Shown one piece after another: positions 25,599 to 33,803 of a DNA stretch of 64,000 bases. Every line of letters begins with the position of its first letter. Positions within the stretch are counted from its first letter, which is position 1. The notes under the pieces are model-generated. The model did no database searches. It saw only the letters and a list, made by a program, of their open reading frames with translations, and was not told the DNA's origin. The position numbers and the translations under genes are program-made. This stretch comes from Amantichitinum ursilacus (GTDB taxonomy: Bacteria > Pseudomonadota > Gammaproteobacteria > Burkholderiales > Chitinibacteraceae), in NCBI RefSeq assembly GCF_001294205.1, contig NZ_LAQT01000036.1:140952-204951 (forward strand), in the 5' to 3' direction.

Positions 25599-26330
25599 AT
25601 GACCATTACCGTAGAGCGCGGCTCCGGCGTGGCCCTGTGGCGGCAGATCGAAGAAACCCTGGCGGGCGAAATTGCGCGTAAACAGTTGCGCGACCGTCTG
25701 CCCAACGAAGCCACGCTGGCCGAACGTTTTGGCGTAAATCGCCACACCATCCGCCGCGCCGTGCAGGCGCTGGAGGCCCGTGGCATGGTGCGCATCGAGC
25801 AAGGCCGCGGCACCTTTGTGCAAGAAGAATTTATCGATTACAAGCTGGGCAAGCGCAGTCGCTTTTCGCATAGTCTGGAAAAACAACAACTTGCCGGCAC
25901 CAGCCAGGTACAACGCAGCCGCACCGTGGTGCCGCGCGACGAGGTCTGCGCGATGTTGCAAGTGCCCAATGGCAGCAGCGTGATGCAGATTGATGCGCTG
26001 GATGTGGTGGATGGCCGCGTGATTGGCGTGTGTACCCAGTATTTTCCGCTGCCGCGTTTTACCGGCTTTGATGTGCTGTATCAGCAAGCCGGCTCCGCCG
26101 TGCGCGCCCTGCAGCAGCTGGATATCGAGGAATACAGCCGCAAGTTCAGCCGCGTCAGCACCCGCCTGCCCGAGGCCGATTGCGCGCAGCAACTAGGCCA
26201 GCCCAAAACGCAGCCCATCCTGTTTGTGGAAAGCGTGTATGTGGATGCCGCCGGCGTGCCGATCGAATACGGCATTACGCGTTTCGCTGGCGATGCGGTG
26301 CAACTGGTGTTTGAACCGGAGCATGCCTGA
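25599..26330 (+). CDS. GntR-family regulator, PhnF/HutC subfamily
   Basis: 243 residues. The winged helix-turn-helix is at about residues 10-75 (LPNEATLAERFGVNRHTIRRAVQAL) and a UTRA effector domain follows (FSHSLEKQQL, PIEYGITRFAGDAVQLVFE). The sequence is closest to PhnF, the phosphonate-operon repressor. No phosphonate genes are nearby; instead its stop overlaps a NUDIX gene by one base, so the target may be this small operon. The start at 25599 is chosen over 25527 because it matches family length. Confidence 0.85.
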   Translation: MTITVERGSGVALWRQIEETLAGEIARKQLRDRLPNEATLAERFGVNRHTIRRAVQALEARGMVRIEQGRGTFVQEEFIDYKLGKRSRFSHSLEKQQLAGTSQVQRSRTVVPRDEVCAMLQVPNGSSVMQIDALDVVDGRVIGVCTQYFPLPRFTGFDVLYQQAGSAVRALQQLDIEEYSRKFSRVSTRLPEADCAQQLGQPKTQPILFVESVYVDAAGVPIEYGITRFAGDAVQLVFEPEHA

Positions 26331-27166
26331 TGGATTTGTCCGCCGAAGTCGTCGCCCAACTCAACGCGCACGTGGCCGCGTGGCGCGCCAGCGAACCGGT
26401 GTTTGATCGCACCGGGCTCACGCGCTTTGCCGTGCTGGGCCACGATCTTGGCTGGCTGCAGCCCGACACCGCAAGCTTTCTGACCGGGTTTGATCCGGCG
26501 TTTTTACTGACGCCAGAACGGCTGCGGCTCAACATCTCGGATGTCACCACCGCCGAAGTGCTGCTGCAGCAAGCGGCACAAAAGTTGTATGACGACGGCC
26601 GCATGCCCGGCTGGCGCAATGAACTGTACGACTTGCACGCCCCGGCCGCCGACGGCACGCCCGATCTGACGCAATCTTTATTAAAACTGGAGCGTGCCGC
26701 TTTCCGCACCTTTGGCTTCACCAGCCTGGCCGTACATATCAATGGTTATCGCGACGATGGCCAGATGTGGATTGCGCGGCGCGCCCTGACCAAGCAAGTC
26801 GACCCCGATTTGCTGGATAACCTGGCGGCGGGCGGCATCGCCAGCGGTGAACATACCGCGGCCTGCGCCATGCGCGAATTGTGGGAAGAAGCCGGGGTGC
26901 CCGCCGATATGGCGCAGCATGTGGTGCCTGTGGGGCAATTGCATCCATTGCGCAATGTCGCGGACGGCGTGCATGACGAGATCCTGTATTGCTACGACCT
27001 GCGCCTGCCCGAGGATTTTGTGCCGCATAACGCCGATGGCGAAGTGGCCAGCTTTGAATGCCTGAGCCTGCCCGACGTCGCGGCGCGGCTAGGCCAGATG
27101 ACCTGGGATGCCGCAGCGGTAACCGCAGCGTTTATCCAACGCCGCCTGGCCACCGCCTCGATCTAA
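26330..27166 (+). CDS. NUDIX hydrolase with DUF4743 N-terminal domain
   Basis: 278 residues. An N-terminal domain of about 110 residues (DUF4743-like) precedes a NUDIX fold; the NUDIX box GGIASGEHTAACAMRELWEEAG is seen in two parts, GGIASGE and RELWEEAGV (about residues 168-190), with all Glu/Arg catalytic positions. Relatives in fungi hydrolyse damaged thiamine-pyrophosphate analogues, so a housecleaning role is plausible but not shown. Its start overlaps the PhnF-like gene stop by one base. Confidence 0.88.
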   Translation: MDLSAEVVAQLNAHVAAWRASEPVFDRTGLTRFAVLGHDLGWLQPDTASFLTGFDPAFLLTPERLRLNISDVTTAEVLLQQAAQKLYDDGRMPGWRNELYDLHAPAADGTPDLTQSLLKLERAAFRTFGFTSLAVHINGYRDDGQMWIARRALTKQVDPDLLDNLAAGGIASGEHTAACAMRELWEEAGVPADMAQHVVPVGQLHPLRNVADGVHDEILYCYDLRLPEDFVPHNADGEVASFECLSLPDVAARLGQMTWDAAAVTAAFIQRRLATASI

Positions 27167-27210
27167 GCCTTGCCGGGGTGGGGTCTGAGCGCGGTCAGCC
27201 CCGTCGCCGA

Positions 27211-27489
27211 TTATTGCAAACGCGGCGTGGCATAACCCTTGTGCGGACCGCTGCCCACCTGCGGCAAATTGCCCGCTTCGATCATCATGCGCGCCACGCG
27301 CAGCGCTTCCTGATTGGCCGCATCTTCGCTGCCAAATTCGCTCGGCGCTGAAACCCGATGCCATGGCACTACATATTGCGGGTCCACGCCATCGGTCGGC
27401 AGGCCGATGGTGAGCGTCGGATACCAGTCCTGGGTTTCAATATCCTGCTCGGCGCAGGTCTCGATGAAATAGCCTTTGTGCTGTTGCAT
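27211..27489 (-). CDS. Small hypothetical protein
   Basis: 92 residues, not recognised. The ATG at 27489 follows AAGGAGCAGCGCC, a good ribosome-binding site; an ATG at 27597 would add 36 unlikely residues. No signal peptide or membrane segment is visible. The sequence is polar with a conserved-looking middle (DWYPTLTIGLPTDG) and ends KGYATPRLQ. It is convergent with the NUDIX gene. Confidence 0.65.
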   Translation of the reverse strand: MQQHKGYFIETCAEQDIETQDWYPTLTIGLPTDGVDPQYVVPWHRVSAPSEFGSEDAANQEALRVARMMIEAGNLPQVGSGPHKGYATPRLQ

Positions 27490-27773
27490 GGCGCTGCTCC
27501 TTGCCTGAAAAACCAATGAAATCAATGTAGACGACGATATGCAATGCGGTCGACGCCAACCACGCGCCGTTGGTACCACTGTGCTTGCATGCTGCATTGC
27601 AACATATCGGCTGTGTGCCTATAAGTCTGTAAGTGAAAGCCTGTAACTACGTGTTTGACAGCGCGCCCTCACAGTCAGGTCAGAACGTGGCCTACAGCAT
27701 CCGGCAGACGCGGTGCCAGACAATAGTTGCGACACTGTTTTTGCAATCTGCATAACCCTGACCGGAGAATCCC

Positions 27774-28025
27774 ATGGCCTGGAGTGGCGGCACCGAACTG
27801 TTTGAAGACGTAATCACGGCAGCGCAAAAAGGCATCCCCGATAACGATTTGCGCCGCGATTTTTATCTGGAACTGATCGAAGCGTTTGAACGCGAAGGCT
27901 GGGATGAGCAAGCCGATTGCCGCGGGCTGGACGCCGCGTTTGACGAGGCGCTGGAATCGCTGCACCCCGAGCTGACCGAGGATGAGGATGACGACGACGA
28001 TGCGGATGATGATGTGTACCACTGA
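27774..28025 (+). CDS. Small acidic hypothetical protein
   Basis: 83 residues. The first 60 look like a compact helical domain (MAWSGGTELFEDVITAAQ, FYLELIEAFEREGWDEQ, LDAAFDEALESLHPEL). The last 20 are almost all Asp/Glu (DEDDDDDADDD). Not recognised by family. CCGGAGAATCCC precedes the ATG. It is convergent with a helix-hairpin-helix gene, with a palindromic repeat in between. Confidence 0.7.
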   Translation: MAWSGGTELFEDVITAAQKGIPDNDLRRDFYLELIEAFEREGWDEQADCRGLDAAFDEALESLHPELTEDEDDDDDADDDVYH

Positions 28026-28084
28026 CCTGGCAGGCCGGCACTGACGCCGGAAAGATTTGCTGGCCTACACCCCCGTCGCAAACG

Positions 28085-28178
28085 TATAGGGTGGGTCATG
28101 ACCCACCCATCAAAGCCATAGCCAGTGGCGGCGATATGGGCGTGTGGCTTTGGCGGGTGGGTCATGACCCACCCTATA
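28085..28178. repeat. Palindromic repeat element, two-hairpin copy (D)
   Basis: TATAGGGTGGGTC-AT-GACCCACCC at 28085-28109 and the mirror GGGTGGGTC-AT-GACCCACCCTATA ending at 28178. The two ends are nearly exact inverted copies, the clearest terminal-inverted-repeat structure of the family here. It lies between convergent genes. Confidence 0.88.
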
Positions 28179-28223
28179 AGATTCCCAACCTGGACAAGCC
28201 GCTGATTGGCTTGCGTCGCGGCA

Positions 28224-28736
28224 CTATTCCCCAGGATGTTTGGGAAACAGATACGGCCCCGCCTCGCGCATGAAAATCTCGATCGTCTTCGGCCCAACGC
28301 CCTGCAATTCAGCCAGTTTTTCTTCAAATTCCTGGCGGCTGCGCGAGCGCGAATACATTTTGCGGATGCTGCCGCCGTATTGGTCGGTAAGCTGCTGGCA
28401 CATTGTGTGCAGATTGCGCGCCGACGATTCATCCAGCCGCCGGTAATGCCCCTCGCCCAGTGCATCCACCAGTTGCTGCCAGCTGCGCTGCAAAATGGCG
28501 TGCGGGCTGGTCATGCGTTTTTCCATAAATACATGCCACGTGCGTTCGGCCACTTCGGCCTGTACCGGCTTGCCAAAAAACCAGCTGGCCAGCAGCCAGC
28601 GAAACAAGCCGCGTTCGCCCACCATATTGATGCCGAGATCGCTGGCGCTGCGTTGCCGCACGCTGTGATGAGCGGGGCTGCGGGCCGGGGTGGCGCTGCT
28701 GTGGCTGTCGGTATGTGTTGCGCTGTGCTGGGTCAT
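28224..28736 (-). CDS. Helix-hairpin-helix DNA-binding protein (endonuclease III-like fragment fold)
   Basis: 170 residues. After a Ser/His-rich tail of about 30 residues comes a helical domain whose end, LQGVGPKTIEIFMREAG (about residues 140-157), is a helix-hairpin-helix as in HhH-GPD glycosylases. The catalytic Lys/Asp and iron-sulfur loop of endonuclease III are absent, so it is probably not a glycosylase. It lies 85 bases after the DUF4142 gene on the same strand and may share its mRNA. Function unknown. Confidence 0.6.
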   Translation of the reverse strand: MTQHSATHTDSHSSATPARSPAHHSVRQRSASDLGINMVGERGLFRWLLASWFFGKPVQAEVAERTWHVFMEKRMTSPHAILQRSWQQLVDALGEGHYRRLDESSARNLHTMCQQLTDQYGGSIRKMYSRSRSRQEFEEKLAELQGVGPKTIEIFMREAGPYLFPKHPGE

Positions 28737-28821
28737 GGCGACTCCTTGCCGCGCCGGAAGCCCGGCGCGGGTGGGGTTTATCAGATTATGGGATGACGGG
28801 ATGCGAGGACGGATGCGGCGA

Positions 28822-29361
28822 TCAGGCCGACGGATGCGTCAGCTGTTGCGCCATATCCAGGTGATGCCGGATCACCGGCAGCGTTTGCTCGGCAAAGCGG
28901 CGCAAATCGGCGTCGGTGCCATTGCTGGCTTCCTGGTTAAACAAGCGCTCCACCACACTGTGCGCATACACGCCCGCGTGCTGCAGATATTCATCATCAA
29001 ATTCGGCGGCATCCAGATGGCGCAGCCGGTCCAGCAACTGGCCGTCTTCCGTGTCCGGCGCCAGCTCCAGTTCCACGCCTTTGTCGCGCGCCAGGCGCTG
29101 CAAAGCCTCGTTGTTCTTGCGGTGCTCGCGCACCATCTGTTCGGCAAATTGCTGCACTTCGGGCCGCGTGGCATGACTTTGCGCCAGCTCGCCCAAAGCC
29201 ACTTCAGCCGCGCCCGCATGGGCCGCCTTGTACAGGAACATCAAATCCGATTCGCTCAGGCGCGTACCCATACGCGCGGGGTCGTGCCCGAATACGCCCG
29301 GCATGCCGCTTAATGCGGACGAACTGACCAGGTCGTTCAGCGACGTTTGATTGGTTTCCAT
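28822..29361 (-). CDS. DUF4142-family protein without signal peptide
   Basis: 179 residues of helical DUF4142 type. It has the family's ferritin-like pattern (ESDLMFLYKAAHAGAAEVALG, VQQFAEQMVREH, LRRFAEQTLPVIRHHLDMAQ). Most relatives have a secretion signal; this one starts with a short Ser-rich leader and has none, so it is likely cytoplasmic. GGAGGG precedes the ATG at 29361. It lies 15 bases after the Asn/Pro repeat protein and is probably cotranscribed with it. Confidence 0.8.
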   Translation of the reverse strand: METNQTSLNDLVSSSALSGMPGVFGHDPARMGTRLSESDLMFLYKAAHAGAAEVALGELAQSHATRPEVQQFAEQMVREHRKNNEALQRLARDKGVELELAPDTEDGQLLDRLRHLDAAEFDDEYLQHAGVYAHSVVERLFNQEASNGTDADLRRFAEQTLPVIRHHLDMAQQLTHPSA

Positions 29362-29375
29362 CGTGCCCTCCTCGG

Positions 29376-30347
29376 TTAGGCCTGGGTATTCACCAACAGG
29401 CTAGTGTTGTTATTAGCCGCCTGCGCCGCCGTTGTCGCGTTGACCGCCGCAGTGGTCGGATTGGCGGTGGCCGCGGCGTTGGCGGCCACGGCTTGCGCCT
29501 GATTCAGCTGGTTGGCCGGGTTCAGCGGGTTGGTCGGATTGTTGACGCTGGCCGGGTTCGCCGGGTTGTTCGGGTTGTTCACGCTGTCGGGGTTCAGCGG
29601 ATTGTTGGGGTTGTTCAGGCTTAGCGGATTGGCCGGGTTATTCGGGTTATTCAGGCTGTTGGGGTTCAACGGGTTGTTCGGGTTGTTGAGACTGTCCGGG
29701 TTTAGCGGATTGGTCGGATTGTTCAGGCTGGCCGGGTTCAGCGGGTTGTTGATATTCAACGGGCTGTTCGGATTTGCCGGATTGTTGACGTTAAGCGGGC
29801 TGGCCGGATTGTTCGGGTTGTTGATGTCGTTGGGGTTGTTATCCAACGTCGCCTGGTTGGCCGCAGTCTGGTCGGTGGCGGCGGCGTTGATATTGTTGGC
29901 CGTCTCTTGTGCCGCATTCAGCAAGGAACTGGTGGCGGTGGCGTTCAGCAACGACGCGGCGGTGTCGGCCGGTACATTCACCAGCACCGATTCCGGCGTC
30001 CCCAGCGCGTTATACGTCAGCGTCGACACATTCACCGTACCCGCCAGATTAGCCGCCGCCGGGCTATTGGCCAGCGTGGCAGCCAGACCGTTGGCGGCGT
30101 TGTTATCCAGAATGGCGTTGGCGTTGCCCAGCGTAAATTGCGTGGTGGTGGTAACGCTTTGCTGCACGCTGGTCGCAGTCAGATTGCCGCTGTTCAGCCC
30201 CTCGGTGGCTTGCACATTGGTCGCGATATCCGCTTCGGTGGCGGCCACTTGCGCGGCATTGGCGGCCTGCACGGTGGCGGCGGGCAACGGCGTGATGATC
30301 GGCACCAGCGCGGATGAGTCGACAGCGGTGATCGGATCGATAGCCAT
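29376..30347 (-). CDS. Asn/Pro/Ala-rich low-complexity repeat protein, no basic residues
   Basis: 323 residues, not recognised. The start at 30347 follows AGGAGACTC. Residues 1-170 are Ala/Thr/Asn-rich. About 176-280 are an Asn-Pro repeat region with six in-phase 12-residue units at 209-280 (NNPNNPLNPDSL type) in which Pro recurs every third residue. The C-terminal 43 residues return to Ala/Thr/Asn. The protein has no Lys, Arg, His, Cys or Trp, and no signal peptide or membrane segment. It heads a probable operon with the DUF4142 gene and is divergent from a PRC-barrel gene. Function unknown. Confidence 0.75.
   Translation of the reverse strand: MAIDPITAVDSSALVPIITPLPAATVQAANAAQVAATEADIATNVQATEGLNSGNLTATSVQQSVTTTTQFTLGNANAILDNNAANGLAATLANSPAAANLAGTVNVSTLTYNALGTPESVLVNVPADTAASLLNATATSSLLNAAQETANNINAAATDQTAANQATLDNNPNDINNPNNPASPLNVNNPANPNSPLNINNPLNPASLNNPTNPLNPDSLNNPNNPLNPNSLNNPNNPANPLSLNNPNNPLNPDSVNNPNNPANPASVNNPTNPLNPANQLNQAQAVAANAAATANPTTAAVNATTAAQAANNNTSLLVNTQA
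29508..29723 (-). repeat. Six tandem 36-bp repeats coding the NNPxNP units
   Basis: Six in-frame 36-base units encode residues 209-280 of the Asn/Pro-rich protein; less regular units continue upstream to about 29820. The period is a multiple of three, so copy-number change would keep the frame. Confidence 0.85.
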
Positions 30348-30592
30348 GATGAGTCTCCTGTGTGGGCACAGCGACCTGGACATAGCGACACTATGCGTGA
30401 TGACTACATGCTCCGCCTTTGCCCGGCCGCCACCTATCGGCAGGCCCCGCGCCTTGGCGTCAGCCCATTCCGGCCCGGGCGACCGACATGGATCAGCGCC
30501 CAGGCGCTTTCCTACGCGGCGTTCAGCGCTGGCCTACATTCGCTGTGGCCCCGTCGCGGCACCATCGGACGCAACGATCGGGAGAGCACGAC

Positions 30593-31090
30593 ATGCGGCG
30601 CGCGGCGGCAATACAAGTGAATATGGGACTGGCGATGGGCCTGGCGTGGGGCATGGCGGGCACGGCGCAAGCGGCCGACGTCAATGGCATTCCGGTGGCG
30701 GCGTCGGCGGTGCAAGCCACGGCGGCGGGCACCAATCACGACAAGATCCGCCGCGCCTCGATGATCATCGGCACCAAAGTGCAAAGCCCGGCGGGCGAAG
30801 AGCTGGGGCGGATTTCCGACATTGTGCTGGACCCGGCGCATGGCTCGGTGGCGTACGTGGTGCTGCAAGGCGCGCGCATTGGCGGCACGGCCGGCAAGCT
30901 GTACGCGGTGCCGTGGCCCGCGTTTTCGGTGGCGGGCGAAGACGGCGACATCTACCAGTTGAATATGGACCGCGCCGTACTGGGCAATGCGCCGTCGTTT
31001 GACGACAAACACTGGCCGGATTTTACCGACCGCCAGTGGAACGACTCGACCTGGAAATACTACGGCGTAAAACCACCGTGGTTGCCATAG
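30593..31090 (+). CDS. Secreted PRC-barrel domain protein
   Basis: 165 residues. A signal peptide (GLAMGLAWGMAGTAQA) precedes a PRC-barrel domain (ASMIIGTKVQSPAGEELGRISDIVLDP, GSVAYVVLQG, LYAVPWPAFSV) at about residues 52-125. The C-terminal tail is aromatic and ends KPPWLP. PRC-barrels are small beta barrels that often bind partner proteins. GGGAGAG precedes the ATG at 30593. It is divergent from the Asn/Pro repeat gene, and a repeat element abuts its stop. Confidence 0.85.
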   Translation: MRRAAAIQVNMGLAMGLAWGMAGTAQAADVNGIPVAASAVQATAAGTNHDKIRRASMIIGTKVQSPAGEELGRISDIVLDPAHGSVAYVVLQGARIGGTAGKLYAVPWPAFSVAGEDGDIYQLNMDRAVLGNAPSFDDKHWPDFTDRQWNDSTWKYYGVKPPWLP

Positions 31091-31118
31091 GGTGGGTCCA
31101 GACCCACCCATCAAAGCC
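31086..31118. repeat. Palindromic repeat element, single left-end copy (E)
   Basis: CATAGGGTGGGTC-CA-GACCCACCCATCAAAGCCA overlaps the stop codon of the PRC-barrel gene and is identical in layout to the left ends of the longer copies. No right end is seen before the convergent receptor gene. Confidence 0.8.
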
Positions 31119-31198
31119 AAAGAAAAAAACGCATCGGCTTGCATTCCTCTGCTGGCTTTGATGAGTTGATCGAGAAGCGAGCGCCGATCCCCGACCTA

Positions 31199-33280
31199 TT
31201 AGTACTTCACCGCCAGCTTCGCCCAGAAGGTCCGCCCCGGCTCGTTAATCGACGTATCGGCGGAATAGCCAAAGCCCGCATCCCCCGCCAGATTCAGATG
31301 CTCGGTGTACCGCTGGTTCAGCACGTTATCCACGCCCACCGTCAGCCGCACCTGCTTGCTGAAGTCATAGCCGCCATTCAGCGCCAGCGTGCCAAACCCG
31401 GCTGACGGGCCGAAGTCTTTGCCGACTACATTGCCCTCGCCCACCGCCACGCGTCGCTGCGCCGCCACCACGCGCCACAGTGCCCCCGCTGTCCAGTTGC
31501 TCGTCTCGTAACCCAGCCCGAAGCGCGCTTCCAGCGGCGGCATCTGTGGCAAGGCCTGGCCCATGCTGCGGTTTTCGCCCCACGCATACGCCAGCGTCGC
31601 ATCGGTTTTCCAGCCGCTGGCCAAGGTGTATTCCACGCCCGCCTCGCCGCCGGCAATCCGCGCATTCACATTCAGCGCCTGCGAGCTTGAACCCATCATG
31701 CCGCCGCTTTGATACAGAAACAGGATGTAGTCCTGCACATAGCCGGCATACAGCGACGTCCACGCCTTCAGTGCTTTGCTGTTGTATTGCACGCCCAGGT
31801 CCAGTTGCGTGGTTTTCTCTGGCTTGACGGAAGAGAACGCGTTGCTGGAACCCACCGCACCCGCATCGGGCGAAAACAGCTCCCAATAATCCGGAAAGCG
31901 TTCCGCGTGGCCCAGGCCGATAAACAAGGTGATCGGGCCGTCCGCCAGATCTTGTTCGTAGCGCATAAAACCCGACGGCAGCGCGTCGATGCGTGACTGG
32001 TTGGCGGTGGGGTTGGGCATGGCCATCATCGCCATCGCAGTGGCATCTCCGCGCTGATCCGTCGTTTCGGCCCGATCGACTCGCACGCCGCCGATCACCC
32101 GTTGGCGCGCAGCCGGTTTCCACGTCAGTTGCGCAAACGCGCCGATATCGCTGGCGTCGGCGTCTTTAGTCCAGGGCAAGGCGGCATAGGCATCGACGCC
32201 AGCGGCCGAGCGCGAGCGATGCGCATTGCGCGAGCCATCCAGCCCGCCGATCAGCGACCAGGCCGGGGCCAGATCAAGCGTGACCGCCACGCGGCCGCCC
32301 ACGGTGCGCCGATCCACTTCCGAAGCCATCGCGGTGGGCATGCTGCTCATTGGATCTGGCGTGCGCAGGCTGTAGTTATCCATCAAATGATCGGCGTAGT
32401 TGTAGTACGCCAGCGCTTCCAGCTTGCTGACCACATCGTTGATTGCATCGCGCTCGAACTTGAGATTGAAACTGTCGCGCCGGAACTTGACGCCATCCAT
32501 GCTGCGGCCGCCATAACGTGCGTCGCCATTGCTGGTGCCCGCGTTCAGTTCCAGTCGGGTGTCGTCATCGGGCGTCCAGCCTAACGATGCATCGGCCGAC
32601 CATTTATTCCATTTCGACGGCACCGTGTTGCCCGCGCCATCTTCGTAATCGCCCTGATGACCGTGGCTGCCGACGATGCGGGCGTAGCCTTCGGGCGCGC
32701 CGGTGGTGAGGTCGGCATTGATGTCGTTGCGGCCCCACTCGCCCACCTGCGCCGCGCCATCAAAGCGCACACCCGGCGCAGCAAAGCGCTTGGTTTTGCG
32801 ATCAAACATCACCGTGCCCGCCGATGCGCCCGGCCCCCAGATCACGCTTTCCGGGCCTTTGATGACGGTCAGCTGGTCAAAGCTCTCGGGCGTGATGTAC
32901 GAGGTGGGGTTGTCCATGCGCGCCGGGCACGCGCCCAACATGCTGGTGCCATTGGTCAGGATATTAAGCCGCGAACCAAACATGCCGCGTAGCACCGGGT
33001 CGCCATTGGTGCCGCCGTTGCGGATGGCGCTAAAGCCCGGTATCGATTTGAGGTAATCCGCGCCATCGCTGGCGGGCACCGGTTGGCGCGGCGCTTTCGG
33101 GTCGGTGACGATGGTCAGCGGCGAGGTTTCGCGTGGCGCGGTGACGACGGCCGGGCCCACCCAGACCGGCTCGCCAGCAGGGGTGGCGCTGTCTTCAGCG
33201 TGGGCAAGCCAGGGAAAAGCTGCAGCAAGCGCAGCGACGAGGATGTGCGGGCGCGGTGCCCGCTTGATCGTAGCGTTCAT
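31199..33280 (-). CDS. TonB-dependent copper receptor (OprC/NosA type)
   Basis: 693 residues with signal peptide, plug domain and beta barrel ending in Tyr (AKLAVKY). The sequence is Met-rich (MAMMAMPNP, GGMMGSSS), has CPARM (the CxxxM motif) in the plug and HLM (HxM) in the barrel. This is the pair that binds copper in Pseudomonas OprC. A TonB-box-like VVTAPR is near the N-terminus. It imports copper over the outer membrane. The start at 33280 gives a normal signal peptide. It follows the DUF2946-like and DsbD-like genes. Confidence 0.93.
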   Translation of the reverse strand: MNATIKRAPRPHILVAALAAAFPWLAHAEDSATPAGEPVWVGPAVVTAPRETSPLTIVTDPKAPRQPVPASDGADYLKSIPGFSAIRNGGTNGDPVLRGMFGSRLNILTNGTSMLGACPARMDNPTSYITPESFDQLTVIKGPESVIWGPGASAGTVMFDRKTKRFAAPGVRFDGAAQVGEWGRNDINADLTTGAPEGYARIVGSHGHQGDYEDGAGNTVPSKWNKWSADASLGWTPDDDTRLELNAGTSNGDARYGGRSMDGVKFRRDSFNLKFERDAINDVVSKLEALAYYNYADHLMDNYSLRTPDPMSSMPTAMASEVDRRTVGGRVAVTLDLAPAWSLIGGLDGSRNAHRSRSAAGVDAYAALPWTKDADASDIGAFAQLTWKPAARQRVIGGVRVDRAETTDQRGDATAMAMMAMPNPTANQSRIDALPSGFMRYEQDLADGPITLFIGLGHAERFPDYWELFSPDAGAVGSSNAFSSVKPEKTTQLDLGVQYNSKALKAWTSLYAGYVQDYILFLYQSGGMMGSSSQALNVNARIAGGEAGVEYTLASGWKTDATLAYAWGENRSMGQALPQMPPLEARFGLGYETSNWTAGALWRVVAAQRRVAVGEGNVVGKDFGPSAGFGTLALNGGYDFSKQVRLTVGVDNVLNQRYTEHLNLAGDAGFGYSADTSINEPGRTFWAKLAVKY

Positions 33281-33378
33281 GGTAAAGCCCCAAGGCCCAC
33301 GCAGCAGCGGACGCACGTTCACGCCCGGCCCGCGCAGGCTGGATTGATCAGAAGAGATTCAGAAAAAAGAGTGGCTGA

Positions 33379-33762
33379 TCAAGCTAGAGGCGGCGCACGG
33401 CCGCGGGGATATTCAAACGCATAGGCCTTGTCGACCGGCGCTGGCGGCGCGGCCACGCGGGCAATCGGCACATAGTGGACGGGAGCGAGGGCCGGGGCGG
33501 CCGGAGATGGCAACGCAGCTTGCGCGGTGTGCGCGCACAGGGCGCACGGTTGCAGGCTGGCGGTGCTGTGCGAGGAGCCATCGTGCGTATCTTGCGGCGT
33601 GGCATCAGCGGTAAAGACAATCTGGACGCCGTTGCCACTGCACAGCACCAGCTGGTGGCGGACCGCGTTGGTGGCGGCCATGTGCACCAACGGCAAGGCG
33701 AAGTTCAGCAGCGCCACACAGAGCGCAATCAGAACTGCCTTGGAATAGAGCCGTTTTTTCAT
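33379..33762 (-). CDS. DUF2946-like small exported protein
   Basis: 127 residues. The start MKKRLYSK at 33762 gives a clean signal or anchor segment (AVLIALCVALLNFALPLVH); an ATG at 33780 would add six residues. The mature part has HQLVLCSGNG, a Pro/Ala-rich region and a CALCAHT motif that could bind metal. DUF2946 genes commonly sit next to copper receptors, and here one lies between dsbD and the OprC-type gene. Periplasmic copper handling is inferred. Confidence 0.8.
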   Translation of the reverse strand: MKKRLYSKAVLIALCVALLNFALPLVHMAATNAVRHQLVLCSGNGVQIVFTADATPQDTHDGSSHSTASLQPCALCAHTAQAALPSPAAPALAPVHYVPIARVAAPPAPVDKAYAFEYPRGRAPPLA

Positions 33763-33803
33763 CGCGCCGCAGGATACCATGCGTGCCCTGCGGCGGTCTT
33801 GCT

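Noticed and set aside
29512..31002. Long plus-strand open frame of Gly/Leu/Phe repeats opposite the NP-repeat gene
   Set aside because: It is the antisense of the 36-bp repeats and crosses into the PRC-barrel gene in another frame. The minus-strand frame has the ribosome-binding site and clean ends.
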